The translations under genes and the position numbers were made by a program. A stretch of 64,000 nt of DNA from Microvirga sp. ACRRW. Lineage in GTDB: Bacteria > Pseudomonadota > Alphaproteobacteria > Rhizobiales > Beijerinckiaceae. Each line of letters begins with the position of its first letter. Position 1 is the stretch's first letter. This document shows, in pieces, positions 18,510 through 27,144 of this stretch. The notes below the pieces were generated by a model that saw only the letters and a list, made by a program, of their open reading frames with translations, searched no databases and was not told the DNA's origin. The stretch lies in assembly GCF_022346925.1 (NCBI RefSeq), contig NZ_JAKRNJ010000006.1, positions 1-64,000 of the forward strand, given 5' to 3'.

Positions 18510-18845
18510 ATGCCCATGAAAGCGAGTTCAGCGAGATTCGCGATCGGCCAGGTGGTCAGGCATCGCCTGTTCGACTTCAGGGGCCTCATCTTCGATGTGG
18601 ACCCGGAATTCGACAACACGGAAGAGTGGTGGCTGTCCATTCCCGAGGACGTGCGGCCCCGCAAGGACCAGCCCTTCTATCACCTCTTCGCCGAGAACGC
18701 CGAAACCGAATACATCGCCTATGTGTCCGAGCAGAACCTGATGCCGGACCATTCGGACGAGCCCCTGCGCAATCCCATGATCGAGGAAATGTTCGTGCGA
18801 GAGCCGAATGGGGGCTACCGGGCCAAACCCATGCTCGCCAATTAA
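18510..18845 (+). CDS. hspQ: Heat shock protein HspQ
   Basis: A 111-residue cytoplasmic protein of the HspQ/YccV family, a small beta-barrel. In enterobacteria HspQ binds hemimethylated DNA and acts as a specificity factor for Lon. Matching features are FAIGQVVRHRLFDFRG near 8-23, VDPEFDNTEEWW near 28 and DQPFYHLFAE near 51, with YVSEQNL near 69. AAGGAG eight bases before the ATG at 18510 sets the start; eight further codons upstream are in frame but unsupported. A bidirectional terminator follows. Confidence 0.9.
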   Translation: MPMKASSARFAIGQVVRHRLFDFRGLIFDVDPEFDNTEEWWLSIPEDVRPRKDQPFYHLFAENAETEYIAYVSEQNLMPDHSDEPLRNPMIEEMFVREPNGGYRAKPMLAN

Positions 18846-18862
18846 TTCAGCCGCGTAAACGA

Positions 18863-18895
18863 AAACGCCGGGCGATAAGCCCGGCGTTTCTTTTT
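18863..18895 (+). terminator. Bidirectional terminator between hspQ and the IalB gene
   Basis: A perfect 11-bp stem (18863-18873 with 18879-18889) with a GATAA loop, followed on the plus strand by CTTTTT and flanked on the other side by an A-run. It ends hspQ and probably also the convergent IalB-family gene. Confidence 0.92.
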
Positions 18896-18912
18896 GTATG
18901 GACTTCCAGAAA

Positions 18913-19686
18913 TTAGGGCTTCGGAGCAGCCTGAGCGCTCGGAGCGGCAGCGCCACCCTGGCCCTGGCTCTGAAGCATCTTCTGGCGCATCTCTTCGCTC
19001 TTCTTCTGAAGCTCTTCCTGAAGCTTCTTCTGCTGCTCTTCAAGCACCTTCGGATCGATCGGAGGACCGTCGAAGGACTTGCCGAAACCGGCAGCCGGAA
19101 CGGCGAAGGTGATCTCGCGACCAACCTGGTTCTGAACGCTGACGTTCAGGTTAGCGCCCTTCTTGAGCGACGCGATGAAGTCGTCCTTCACCGGAGCCTC
19201 GGCGAAGCAGCCGTTGGGCAGGCACATCACGAAGCTGCCGGGAATCGGCTGGCCCTGGTCCACGGCGAAGCGCAGGCCGGGCTTCAGGAGCAGGCCGAGC
19301 GGCATCACGAAGCGCACGACCTTCTGGGCCTGCTGGCCCTTCACGTCGTAGACGGCGAGAGCGAGAACCGGCTGGTTCTGATCCGAGACGAAGTCGCGGG
19401 TGGTGTAGCAGATCTCGGTGTTGGTGTTCTGGTCCTTGCCGCAAACCTTGGTCCATTCCGGCTGGGAAGGCTCAGCCTTCACCTGGACGACCGTAGGGCC
19501 GGCAGCCTGCTGCGGCTGAGCAGCTTGGCCAGGGGCAGGAGCAGCGGGGCGCGCAGGCTGGGCGGCGGGAGCCGCAGGTCGCGGCTGCTGAGCCTGAGCG
19601 AAAGCGGGTGCGCTGGCGAGAAGGGCCAGGGCAGTAGCCAGGCCGCGGGTGCCCCCCAAGCTCGCGATGCGTGTCGCGAAAGACAT
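18913..19686 (-). CDS. Invasion-associated locus B (IalB) family protein
   Basis: A 257-residue exported protein of the IalB family, common in Hyphomicrobiales and named for Bartonella IalB. Order of parts: Sec signal peptide to about residue 30 (PAFA), a proline/alanine/glutamine-rich linker (31-65), the IalB beta-domain (about 68-200) with paired cysteines in KVCGKDQNTNTEICY and VMCLPNGCFAE, then a charged heptad-like stretch (PKVLEEQQKKLQEELQKKSE, about 212-231) likely to form a coiled coil, and a low-complexity tail. The added coiled coil and linker are longer than in the minimal family members and may help anchor it in the envelope. Confidence 0.85.
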   Translation of the reverse strand: MSFATRIASLGGTRGLATALALLASAPAFAQAQQPRPAAPAAQPARPAAPAPGQAAQPQQAAGPTVVQVKAEPSQPEWTKVCGKDQNTNTEICYTTRDFVSDQNQPVLALAVYDVKGQQAQKVVRFVMPLGLLLKPGLRFAVDQGQPIPGSFVMCLPNGCFAEAPVKDDFIASLKKGANLNVSVQNQVGREITFAVPAAGFGKSFDGPPIDPKVLEEQQKKLQEELQKKSEEMRQKMLQSQGQGGAAAPSAQAAPKP

Positions 19687-19903
19687 GTCGTTACTTCCTC
19701 TTCAGTCGAAAGGTTCGGCTCTTGAATGGACCGCTGGAAATCGGCGTTCTTAAACCTGCAATGGGACGGTGAATCTTTGCCGATTGCGGCGAAGACATGA
19801 CCTGTGGCGCTCCTTTAACCTTTCATGTGCTAGGTTTCCAGTCACTTCCGGCAACTTTCTGTACAATATTGCCCGGGAAGCACCGATACGTATCCGGAAC
19901 TCC

Positions 19904-21715
19904 ATGAACTGCAGATTTACGAGGATTTTAGGCTTTTTTGCCGCCATGGCCGTGGCGATTTGCGGGCCTATGGTCGCAGCCGAGGCGGAAACTCTGCGGC
20001 ATGCCATTGCCATGCACGGGGAGCCCGCGCTTTCCGTAGGCTTCCCTCACTTGCCCTATGCCAAGCCTGACGCACCGAAGGGCGGACGAATCACGCTGGC
20101 GATTCAGGGTACCTTCGACAGCCTCAATCCCTTCATCGTTCTGGGTGTCGCTCCGCCCGCCATTCCCGCTTACGTCGTCCAGAGCCTGATGATCCGCTCC
20201 CAGGACGAGCCGTTCACCCTCTACGGCCTGGTCGCCGAATCGGTCGAGCTTCCGGATGATCGGAGCTTCGTGACCTTCCACCTCAATCCCAAGGCCCGCT
20301 TTTCGGACGGCCACGCCCTGACGGCGGAGGATGTGCGCTTTACCTTCGACGTGCTCAGGAAGCACGGGAAGCCTTTCTATCGGACGAGCTTCGGGCAGGT
20401 AAAAAAGGTCGATGTCCAGGATGCCTACCGCATCCGCTTCGACCTCTCAGGCAGCAATGACCGAGAACTGCCGCTGCTGATTGCGATGATGCCGATTTTC
20501 GCCGCCCATGCGACCAATCCCGACACCTTCGACCGGACCACCCTCACCCCTCCCATCGGCTCAGGCCCCTACACCATCAGCGAGGTGCGGCCCGGCGAGC
20601 GCGTGGTCCTGAAGCGCCGCAAGGACTTCTGGGCAGACGATCTGCCGGTTCTGCGCGGGCTTTATAACTTCGACGAGATCCGCTTTGACCTCTATCGCGA
20701 CGCCAACACCATGTTCGAGGCGTTCAAGGCGGGCCTTTATGATTACAGGCTGGAAGGCGACCCGACCCGGTGGGCCACCGGATACGACTTTCCCAGCGCC
20801 AGGGACGGCAGGATCAAGCGTGAAACACTCCCGATCCAACTGCCCAAGGGCATGAGCGGCTTCGTGTTCAATACCCGCCGCCCCCTCTTCGCCGATGTCA
20901 GAGTGAGAGAAGCGCTTGGCTACATGTTCGATTTCGACTGGCTGAACCGCAACCTTTTCTATGGTTATCTCAAGCGGTCGGACAGCTTCTTCGCCGGCTC
21001 CGAACTCGCCTCGACCGGAAGACCCGCCTCCGAACGCGAGCGGCAACTCCTCAACCCGTTTCCGGATGCGGTTCGCGAGGACATTCTTGAAGGTCGCTGG
21101 TCGCCCCCCTCGCCTGACGGAACGGGCCGAGACCGGGATATGGCGCGCCACGCCTTGACGCTACTCTCCGAGGCAGGCTGGGATCTCAAGAACAATGTCC
21201 TTCGAAACCGGAAAACCGGAGAGCCTTTCCGCTTCGAGATGCTTGTGAATTCGCGATACCAGGAGCGCCTAGCCCTAAATTATGCGCAAGCACTTGAACG
21301 GATCGGGATCGGCGTTAGGGTTCGCTTGGTGGATGACGTCCAATACTGGCGGCGCATCTCCCGATTCGAATACGACATGATCCAATGGGTTTGGCCGGCT
21401 TCGGCCTCACCCGGCAACGAACAGCGCAATCGCTGGGGCTCGGAGGCTGCTCAGAAGGATGGTTCCTTCAACTACGCCGGAGCTACCTCTCCTGCCATCG
21501 ATCGCATGATCGACGCCCTGCTGGAGGCGAAAACGAAAGAGGACTTCGTCTCTTCCGTTCGTGCCCTCGACCGTGTGCTGCTGTCGGGCTTTTACGTGAT
21601 CCCGCTCTTTTACGTGGGCGATCAATGGCTTGCCTATGACAGCAGTCTGAAGAGGCCGGATCGCACGCCTCTTTTCGGCGCTTCAGTCGACACTTGGTGG
21701 AGAGCGCCGAACTGA
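19904..21715 (+). CDS. Family 5 extracellular solute-binding protein (YejA type)
   Basis: A 603-residue periplasmic binding protein of the oligopeptide/microcin C type (SBP family 5). The signal peptide ends near AEA (about residue 28). Family features include HAIAMHGEPAL near 32, SLNPFIVLG near 72, PPIGSGPYTISEVRPGERVVLKR around 205-230 and a C-terminal FVIPLFYVGDQW-like segment near 575. I chose the ATG at 19904 because it begins the signal peptide; 45 upstream in-frame codons look non-coding. No permease or ATPase genes adjoin it, so it is an orphan binding protein that would have to feed a Yej- or Opp-like transporter encoded elsewhere. Confidence 0.87.
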   Translation: MNCRFTRILGFFAAMAVAICGPMVAAEAETLRHAIAMHGEPALSVGFPHLPYAKPDAPKGGRITLAIQGTFDSLNPFIVLGVAPPAIPAYVVQSLMIRSQDEPFTLYGLVAESVELPDDRSFVTFHLNPKARFSDGHALTAEDVRFTFDVLRKHGKPFYRTSFGQVKKVDVQDAYRIRFDLSGSNDRELPLLIAMMPIFAAHATNPDTFDRTTLTPPIGSGPYTISEVRPGERVVLKRRKDFWADDLPVLRGLYNFDEIRFDLYRDANTMFEAFKAGLYDYRLEGDPTRWATGYDFPSARDGRIKRETLPIQLPKGMSGFVFNTRRPLFADVRVREALGYMFDFDWLNRNLFYGYLKRSDSFFAGSELASTGRPASERERQLLNPFPDAVREDILEGRWSPPSPDGTGRDRDMARHALTLLSEAGWDLKNNVLRNRKTGEPFRFEMLVNSRYQERLALNYAQALERIGIGVRVRLVDDVQYWRRISRFEYDMIQWVWPASASPGNEQRNRWGSEAAQKDGSFNYAGATSPAIDRMIDALLEAKTKEDFVSSVRALDRVLLSGFYVIPLFYVGDQWLAYDSSLKRPDRTPLFGASVDTWWRAPN

Positions 21716-21848
21716 CCAGTCGCTGAAACAGGGCTGCATTTATTGTTGAGCTTCCATTCATGTAGGGAATGCAACTAAACCTAGGCTTGGCTCGTTGAGG
21801 AGCACGTCTCCGGCTCAACGAGCGCGGTTCCAACGCAAGGGTGTTGCA

Positions 21849-22193
21849 ATGAATGGCATGCAGAAGGTACTCGTCGTCGATAGCGGCGAGCGCGCTCCTG
21901 ACAGCGCTCTTTCAGCAGAACTCGCGGGCATGGGATATGCGAGCGTCACGGCCCCCTTTGAAGCCGCTGACGATGTGCTCGCTCTGATCCCCAGCCCTGC
22001 CGCCGTAGTGCTGCAGATGCCTCAGCATGCCGATTGGTCCGAGCGCCGCCGGTTCCTGGAACTCGCCACCCGCCTGCGCAAGACTTTGGCGGAGACGCAT
22101 ACCCCCGTCATCGTCACGGGCGCGGTGAATGGCGCTGCCACGATGCTTCAGAACCACTTGAGCTCTCTGCCTGTAGCTGCTGCCGATCTTTGA
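21849..22193 (+). CDS. Pseudo-receiver (CheY-like) protein lacking the phospho-aspartate
   Basis: A 114-residue protein whose pattern follows a response-regulator receiver fold: beta-1 KVLVVDSGERAP near residue 6, alpha-1 SALSAELAGMGY, beta-2 ASVTAP, beta-3 AAVVLQMPQ near 53, helix ERRRFLELATRLRK, beta-4 HTPVIVTG near 86. At the end of beta-3, where the phosphorylated aspartate should be (LLDxxMP), the residue is glutamine, and the acidic pair after beta-1 is reduced to one aspartate. It therefore probably cannot be phosphorylated and may work by protein contact. ATG at 21849 has AAGGG upstream. I assign it by pattern only; it could be another alpha/beta protein. Confidence 0.6.
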   Translation: MNGMQKVLVVDSGERAPDSALSAELAGMGYASVTAPFEAADDVLALIPSPAAVVLQMPQHADWSERRRFLELATRLRKTLAETHTPVIVTGAVNGAATMLQNHLSSLPVAAADL

Positions 22194-23060
22194 TCAAAGA
22201 AGATCGAAAGCCTTCCTTTCTGTGTTCGCGGCATCTTCGCTCGTTGCGAATACGGCGCTTGTGCGCTTAGCGCTGAGGGAATGGTAGATAGCCACCGTAC
22301 TCCCCGGCCCGCCACCTGTATGTCCGGCAACCGATTTTCCGGTTGTCGTTTCGCCCTTCATCATTCCCAGTCCATAACCCGGCACATGCCAGGAGCGTCC
22401 TTCTATAGGTCCCCCGAGAGCATGAGCCGATTGCATCTGTTGGAGAGTTTCGCTCTTCAGCAATGTGTCGCTCATGAGACGGTGAAGGAGCAGCGCAGTA
22501 TCGGCAATGCTGCCCACGAGCAGTCCATGATAAACCCAGCCCGGGTGATAGCCCTGGGCAGTTCCCATGGCGATATCGTTGAGATCGCGCGTTTCCATCG
22601 CGACCTTCGCACTTCTGATATCGAGTGGATCGAATACCAAATCGCGCAAGGCTGAACCGAGCCCTTGGCCTGTCGCATTCTCAATGATCTGCCGGACGAA
22701 AAGATAGCCGATGTTCGAATAATCCCACCCTTCCTCCGGCACGTAGCGAAGACGTTCCGCGTCGGTCTCTTCGAGCAGGAACGAAACGGACCAAGGCTCG
22801 TCGCCTCGCGCTACTGCATCATGGTACGAACGGAACCACCCGTAGTCCGGCAGGCCGGAGCGGTGCTGGAGAAGATTTCGCAGCGTATACGGCTTGCCGT
22901 TCAGGGGTTCATCCAGGTGAAGCAAGCCCTTTTCAACGAGAACGAGTGCGGCTGAAGCCAAAACAGTCTTGCTGAAACTCCACCACGGCACCAAGCGGTC
23001 CGCGCCATGCGCCTCTATGACCGCTCCGTCCTCCACGACGGCCCATGACTCGACACTCAC
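22194..23060 (-). CDS. Serine hydrolase of the beta-lactamase / penicillin-binding family
   Basis: A 288-residue class C beta-lactamase-like hydrolase. Catalytic motifs are SFSK (S28 and K31), YSN (114-116) and HTGGG near 256, in the correct order. No signal peptide is seen, so it is likely cytoplasmic; esterase, peptidase or amidase activity is all possible. I favour a GTG start at 23060, two bases beyond the mfd stop region (TGATGTG), with purine-rich mfd codons upstream as ribosome site. A longer reading starting at 23132 would overlap mfd by about 70 bases. The gene would be translated from the mfd message. Confidence 0.8.
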   Translation of the reverse strand: MSVESWAVVEDGAVIEAHGADRLVPWWSFSKTVLASAALVLVEKGLLHLDEPLNGKPYTLRNLLQHRSGLPDYGWFRSYHDAVARGDEPWSVSFLLEETDAERLRYVPEEGWDYSNIGYLFVRQIIENATGQGLGSALRDLVFDPLDIRSAKVAMETRDLNDIAMGTAQGYHPGWVYHGLLVGSIADTALLLHRLMSDTLLKSETLQQMQSAHALGGPIEGRSWHVPGYGLGMMKGETTTGKSVAGHTGGGPGSTVAIYHSLSAKRTSAVFATSEDAANTERKAFDLL

Positions 23061-23061
23061 A

Positions 23062-26000
23062 TCAAGCCGCCTTCTTCTCGGCAATCCGCACCAGATCGCG
23101 CAAGATGATGGTGGATGCCTTGATGCGCTCATCCGGCGTTTCGATATCGCGCACGAACACGATCTTCATGTCGGGACGCACTTTCGCGAAGGAGGCCTGC
23201 TCCGTCACGTAGGAGATGAGGCCTGTTGGATTGGCGAAGGAATTGTCGCGGAAGGAGATGATGATGCCCTTCGGGCCGCCATCCACCTTCTCCACATTGG
23301 CACGGCGGCAAAGCACTTTGATCGCCATGATCTTAAGAAGCTGATCGACCTCTGACGGCACCGGACCGAAGCGATCGACGAGCTCCGCGCGGAAGCCGTC
23401 GATTTCCGTAGCAGACTCGAAGGTCGAGAGGCGGCGATAGAGGCCGAGGCGCAGTTGCAGATCGGCGATGTAACTTTCGGGGATCATCACCGGTGCGCCA
23501 ACCGCGATGGTGGGCGACCACTGATCTTCCGCCGGCTCCTCGATGCCTGCCTTCAACTGAGCGACAGCCTCTTCCAGCATTTGCTGATAAAGCTCGTAGC
23601 CCACTTCCTTGATGTGGCCGGACTGTTCCTCGCCGAGCAGATTGCCTGCGCCACGAATGTCGAGATCGTGCGAAGCGAGCTGGAAGCCTGCGCCGAGCGT
23701 ATCGAGCGTCTGCAACACTTTCAGGCGGCGTTCGGCCTGCGCCGTCAGATTCTTGTTGGCCGGCACTGAGAAGAGGGCATAGGCACGTGTCTTCGAGCGG
23801 CCAACGCGTCCGCGCAGCTGATAGAGCTGGGACAGACCGAACATATCGGCGCGATGCACGATGAGCGTATTGGCGGTCGGAATGTCGAGGCCGGATTCCA
23901 CGATAGTGGTAGAGAGCAGGATATCGTACTTGCCCTCGTAGAAGGCCGTCATGACGTCTTCCAATTGCCCAGCAGCCATCTGCCCGTGCGCGACGGCCAC
24001 TTTCGCTTCCGGCACTTCCTTGTCGAGGAAGGCCTTCACCTCGCCGAGATCGTCTAGGCGCGGCACCACGTAGAACGCCTGCCCGCCTCTATAACGCTCA
24101 CGCAGCAGAGCCTCGCGGATGAGAAGCGGATCGAAAGGCGTGATGAAGGTTCGCACCGCCAGACGGTCTACCGGCGGCGTGGTGATGAGCGAGAGTTCCC
24201 GCACGCCGGTGAGCGCAAGTTGCAGGGTGCGCGGGATCGGCGTCGCGGAGAGCGTCAGCACATGCACCTCGGCGCGCAGCTCCTTCAGGCGCTCCTTATG
24301 GGTCACGCCGAAATGCTGTTCCTCGTCGATGATGATAAGGCCGATATCCTTGAACTTGATCGACTTTCCGAGCACCGCATGGGTGCCGACGACGATATCG
24401 ACCGAGCCGTCCGTCAAACCTTCCTTCGTCTTCTTCAGCTCGGCTGAGGGCACGAAGCGGGAGGCCTGCGCGATGTTGAGCGGCAGGCCTCGGAAACGGT
24501 CGCAGAAGGTCTTGTAATGCTGGCGCGACAGCAGCGTGGTCGGCACTACCACGGCCACCTGCTTGCCGCTCATGGCTGCGACAAAAGCGGCGCGAAGGGC
24601 CACCTCCGTCTTGCCAAAACCCACATCGCCGCAGACGAGGCGATCCATGGGGCGGCCCGAGGCCATGTCGTCCAGCACCGCCTCGATGGCGTTGAGCTGA
24701 TCCTCGGTCTCGTCATAGGGGAAGCGCGCGGCGAACTCGTCGTAGAGGCCTTCCGGCGGCACCATACGCGGCGCGTCCTTGAGGATGCGTGCAGCAGCGA
24801 TCTTCATGAGTGCGCCCGCCATCTCGCGGATGCGCTGCTTCATGCGCGCCTTGCGGGCCTGCCAGGCGCCGCCACCGAGCTTGTCGAGCTGAACTTCCGT
24901 CTCTTCCGATCCGTAGCGGGTCAGAAGCTCGATATTCTCCACCGGCAGGAACAGGCGGTCGCCGCCGGCATAATGCAGCTCGAGGCAATCGTGCGGCGCG
25001 CCAGCAGCCTCGATGGTCTTCAGGCCCTCGAACCGACCAATACCATGATCCACGTGCACCACGAGATCGCCGGGCGTGAGCGCAGCAACTTCGGTCAGGA
25101 AGTCCTGCGGACGCTTCGACTTGCGTTTCTGGCGCACGAGACGGTCGCCGAGGATGTCCTGCTCGCTGATGACGGTGAGATCGCCCGTCTCGAAACCGTG
25201 CTCCAGCGGCCAGACCCCGACCGGGATCTCGTTGCGCGGATAAGCCATCGCCTCGGAGAACCGGCCAATCGGCTTCGTCTGTCGCAAATCATGGTCTTGC
25301 AGGACATGACAGAGGCGCTCGCGCGAACCATCCGTCCATGCACCGAGGATCACGCGGCGGCCTTGCTTCTGCTGGTCGCGAATGTGGGCGACCACCGCCT
25401 CGAATACATTCGCGCTCTCGTCCGCACGTTCCGCGATGAAGTTGCGTCCCTGGCGCGCTTCGCAATCCACGACGATTTTAGGCGCACCGGATTCCGGCAT
25501 GGCGAACGGCGTGAGCTTCGCCAGCGGCAGCGAGGAGGTTCGCTCCGCCCATTCGTCAGGCTTGAAGTAGAGCTGATCGGGAGGCAGCGGACGATAGGGC
25601 GCAACGCCAGGCTGGTTCTGGCCCATATTCTCGCGACGTGCGTCGTAATAATCCTTCACCTGCGACAAGCGCTCAGCCGCTGCATCGTCGGCCAGCGCAT
25701 CGAACACGACCGGAATATCGGGCACGTAATCGAGCAGTGTGTCGAGATGGTCGTGGAACAACGGCAGCCAATGCTCGAGACCAGGATAGCGCCGCCCCTC
25801 GCTGATCGCCTCATAGAGCCGGTCGTCGCGGGTGGGCGCGCCAAAGGCAGCCACATAGGATTGGCGGAACCGCTTGATGCTCTCGGTGGTGAGCTGCACC
25901 TCGCTCATGGGTACGAGATCGAGGGAGCGCAGAGTTCCGACAGTACGTTGATTTTCCGGATCGAAGGCGCGGATCGATTCCAGCGCATCGCCGAAGAAGT

Positions 26001-26586
26001 CGAGACGCACCGGGTTCGGCAGTCCTGCAGGATAAAGATCGATGATGCCGCCGCGCACGGCATATTCGCCGGTGTCGCGCACCGTGCCCGTGCGCATGAA
26101 GCCGTTGGATTCGAGCCAGTTGATGAGGAGCGTCGTGTCCACCACGTTGCCCGGCGCGGCGGAGAATGTTTCCGCCGCGATGCGGTTTCTGGGCGGCACC
26201 CGCTGCACGAGAGCATTCACCGTGGTGGAGAGAATGCGCGGCTTCTCCTCCGAGGTTTTGGAACGCGTCAAACGAGCCAGTGTCGTCATGCGCTGCGCAG
26301 TGATCGCCGAATTGGGCGACACCCGGTCGTAAGGCTGGCAATCCCAGGCCGGGAACGTGAGAATTTCGATTTCCGGGGCGATGAAACCGAGACTGTTGGC
26401 GAAATTCTGCTGCCTCTGCCCGTCCCGCGATACATGGACCAGAACGGCCGGGCCTTCGATGCTTCCCGACAGGCCGCGTGCCAGATCAGCCACGGCGAGC
26501 GCATCGAAGCCCTCCGGAACGCTGGCAAGCGTCAGGCCTTGGCCTTTCTTGAGGGCATCGAGAGCACGGGTCAGAGCAGACTTCAT
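23062..26586 (-). CDS. mfd: Transcription-repair coupling factor Mfd
   Basis: A 1174-residue ATP-dependent translocase that removes RNA polymerase stalled at lesions and recruits the UvrA excision machinery. Order: UvrB-homology region (residues 1-350), CarD-like RNA polymerase interaction domain around 500-570 (PGDLVVHVDHGIGRFEGL), helicase motor with Walker A GDVGFGKTEVALRAAF near 655, DEEQHFGV (DEExH) near 757, TATPIPRTLQ near 785 and motif VI QLRGRVGR near 930, then the TRCF C-terminal domain. Length matches E. coli Mfd (1148). A serine hydrolase gene follows immediately and is likely co-translated. Upstream is an inverted repeat element. Confidence 0.97.
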   Translation of the reverse strand: MKSALTRALDALKKGQGLTLASVPEGFDALAVADLARGLSGSIEGPAVLVHVSRDGQRQQNFANSLGFIAPEIEILTFPAWDCQPYDRVSPNSAITAQRMTTLARLTRSKTSEEKPRILSTTVNALVQRVPPRNRIAAETFSAAPGNVVDTTLLINWLESNGFMRTGTVRDTGEYAVRGGIIDLYPAGLPNPVRLDFFGDALESIRAFDPENQRTVGTLRSLDLVPMSEVQLTTESIKRFRQSYVAAFGAPTRDDRLYEAISEGRRYPGLEHWLPLFHDHLDTLLDYVPDIPVVFDALADDAAAERLSQVKDYYDARRENMGQNQPGVAPYRPLPPDQLYFKPDEWAERTSSLPLAKLTPFAMPESGAPKIVVDCEARQGRNFIAERADESANVFEAVVAHIRDQQKQGRRVILGAWTDGSRERLCHVLQDHDLRQTKPIGRFSEAMAYPRNEIPVGVWPLEHGFETGDLTVISEQDILGDRLVRQKRKSKRPQDFLTEVAALTPGDLVVHVDHGIGRFEGLKTIEAAGAPHDCLELHYAGGDRLFLPVENIELLTRYGSEETEVQLDKLGGGAWQARKARMKQRIREMAGALMKIAAARILKDAPRMVPPEGLYDEFAARFPYDETEDQLNAIEAVLDDMASGRPMDRLVCGDVGFGKTEVALRAAFVAAMSGKQVAVVVPTTLLSRQHYKTFCDRFRGLPLNIAQASRFVPSAELKKTKEGLTDGSVDIVVGTHAVLGKSIKFKDIGLIIIDEEQHFGVTHKERLKELRAEVHVLTLSATPIPRTLQLALTGVRELSLITTPPVDRLAVRTFITPFDPLLIREALLRERYRGGQAFYVVPRLDDLGEVKAFLDKEVPEAKVAVAHGQMAAGQLEDVMTAFYEGKYDILLSTTIVESGLDIPTANTLIVHRADMFGLSQLYQLRGRVGRSKTRAYALFSVPANKNLTAQAERRLKVLQTLDTLGAGFQLASHDLDIRGAGNLLGEEQSGHIKEVGYELYQQMLEEAVAQLKAGIEEPAEDQWSPTIAVGAPVMIPESYIADLQLRLGLYRRLSTFESATEIDGFRAELVDRFGPVPSEVDQLLKIMAIKVLCRRANVEKVDGGPKGIIISFRDNSFANPTGLISYVTEQASFAKVRPDMKIVFVRDIETPDERIKASTIILRDLVRIAEKKAA

Positions 26587-26657
26587 GGCAGCGTGTCAGG
26601 TCACAATGGAGGAGAACGCGGGCCTCTCGGCCCGGTTCGAGTGAATGGTTCTTACAG

Positions 26658-26753
26658 TGTCATTCCCGGCGAGCGAAGCGAGGGAAGGGAATCCATAGCG
26701 CCGCACTTGAACGTGGATCCCCTTCCCGGTCCTGCGGACCGCCGGGGATGACA
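26658..26753. repeat. REP-like imperfect palindrome between mfd and sdhE
   Basis: A 96-base element whose ends are near-perfect inverted copies: TGTCATTCCCGGC at 26658-26670 and GCCGGGGATGACA at 26741-26753. Internal arms GGGAATCCA (about 26687) and TGGATCCCC (about 26714) extend the symmetry. This TGTCATTCCCGGC...GCCGGGGATGACA design recalls dispersed extragenic palindromes of alphaproteobacterial chromosomes. It sits in the 172-base gap between mfd (start) and sdhE (end), both minus strand. Only one copy is in this window, so dispersal is inferred. Confidence 0.7.
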
Positions 26754-26758
26754 TCGCG

Positions 26759-27055
26759 TCAGTTATGAATCGGCGACGTATGCGTGTGGAACGCCTTCAA
26801 CCGCCGAAACAAGGGGGTGTCGTAGTTCGAGGGCGTCTCGATCTCTCCGGTGATCCAGCCGAGCAGGTCCCGGTCCGTCACCTCGATCAGGCGCTCGAAC
26901 TCGGCCAGATCCTCGTCGGAAAGCTCCCCGATCTCGGCATCCGCGAAGCGGCCCATGATCAGGTCCATCTCGCGCATACCCCGGTGCCAGGACCGGTAAA
27001 GGATCTGCCTGCGGCGGACATCGAGGTCGGCGCTTGTACGTGTCGTCCCGCTCAT
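26759..27055 (-). CDS. sdhE: FAD assembly factor SdhE
   Basis: A 98-residue SdhE/SDH5-family protein that promotes covalent flavinylation of the succinate dehydrogenase flavoprotein. The diagnostic RGxxE motif is at residues 25-29 (RGMRE, followed by MDLIMGRF), with the helical core ELSDEDLAEFERLIEVTDRDLLGWI at 44-68 shown by its acidic helices. The neighbour arrangement sdhE between recG (divergent) and mfd is common in alphaproteobacteria. It has an 89-base divergent gap to recG that holds both promoters. Confidence 0.93.
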   Translation of the reverse strand: MSGTTRTSADLDVRRRQILYRSWHRGMREMDLIMGRFADAEIGELSDEDLAEFERLIEVTDRDLLGWITGEIETPSNYDTPLFRRLKAFHTHTSPIHN

Positions 27056-27144
27056 GAAAAATGCTCCGGTTGATCAAAGATAACGTCGCTTCGAAGCGGC
27101 TTGGCCGCTATATAACCATCTCCCTTCGACTTGACACCCGTTAG

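Noticed and set aside
24517..26751. Long open frame on the plus strand opposite mfd
   Set aside because: Its translation is rich in His, Arg and Ala with no recognisable domain, and mfd on the other strand is unambiguous. Long antisense frames are expected in G+C-rich genes.
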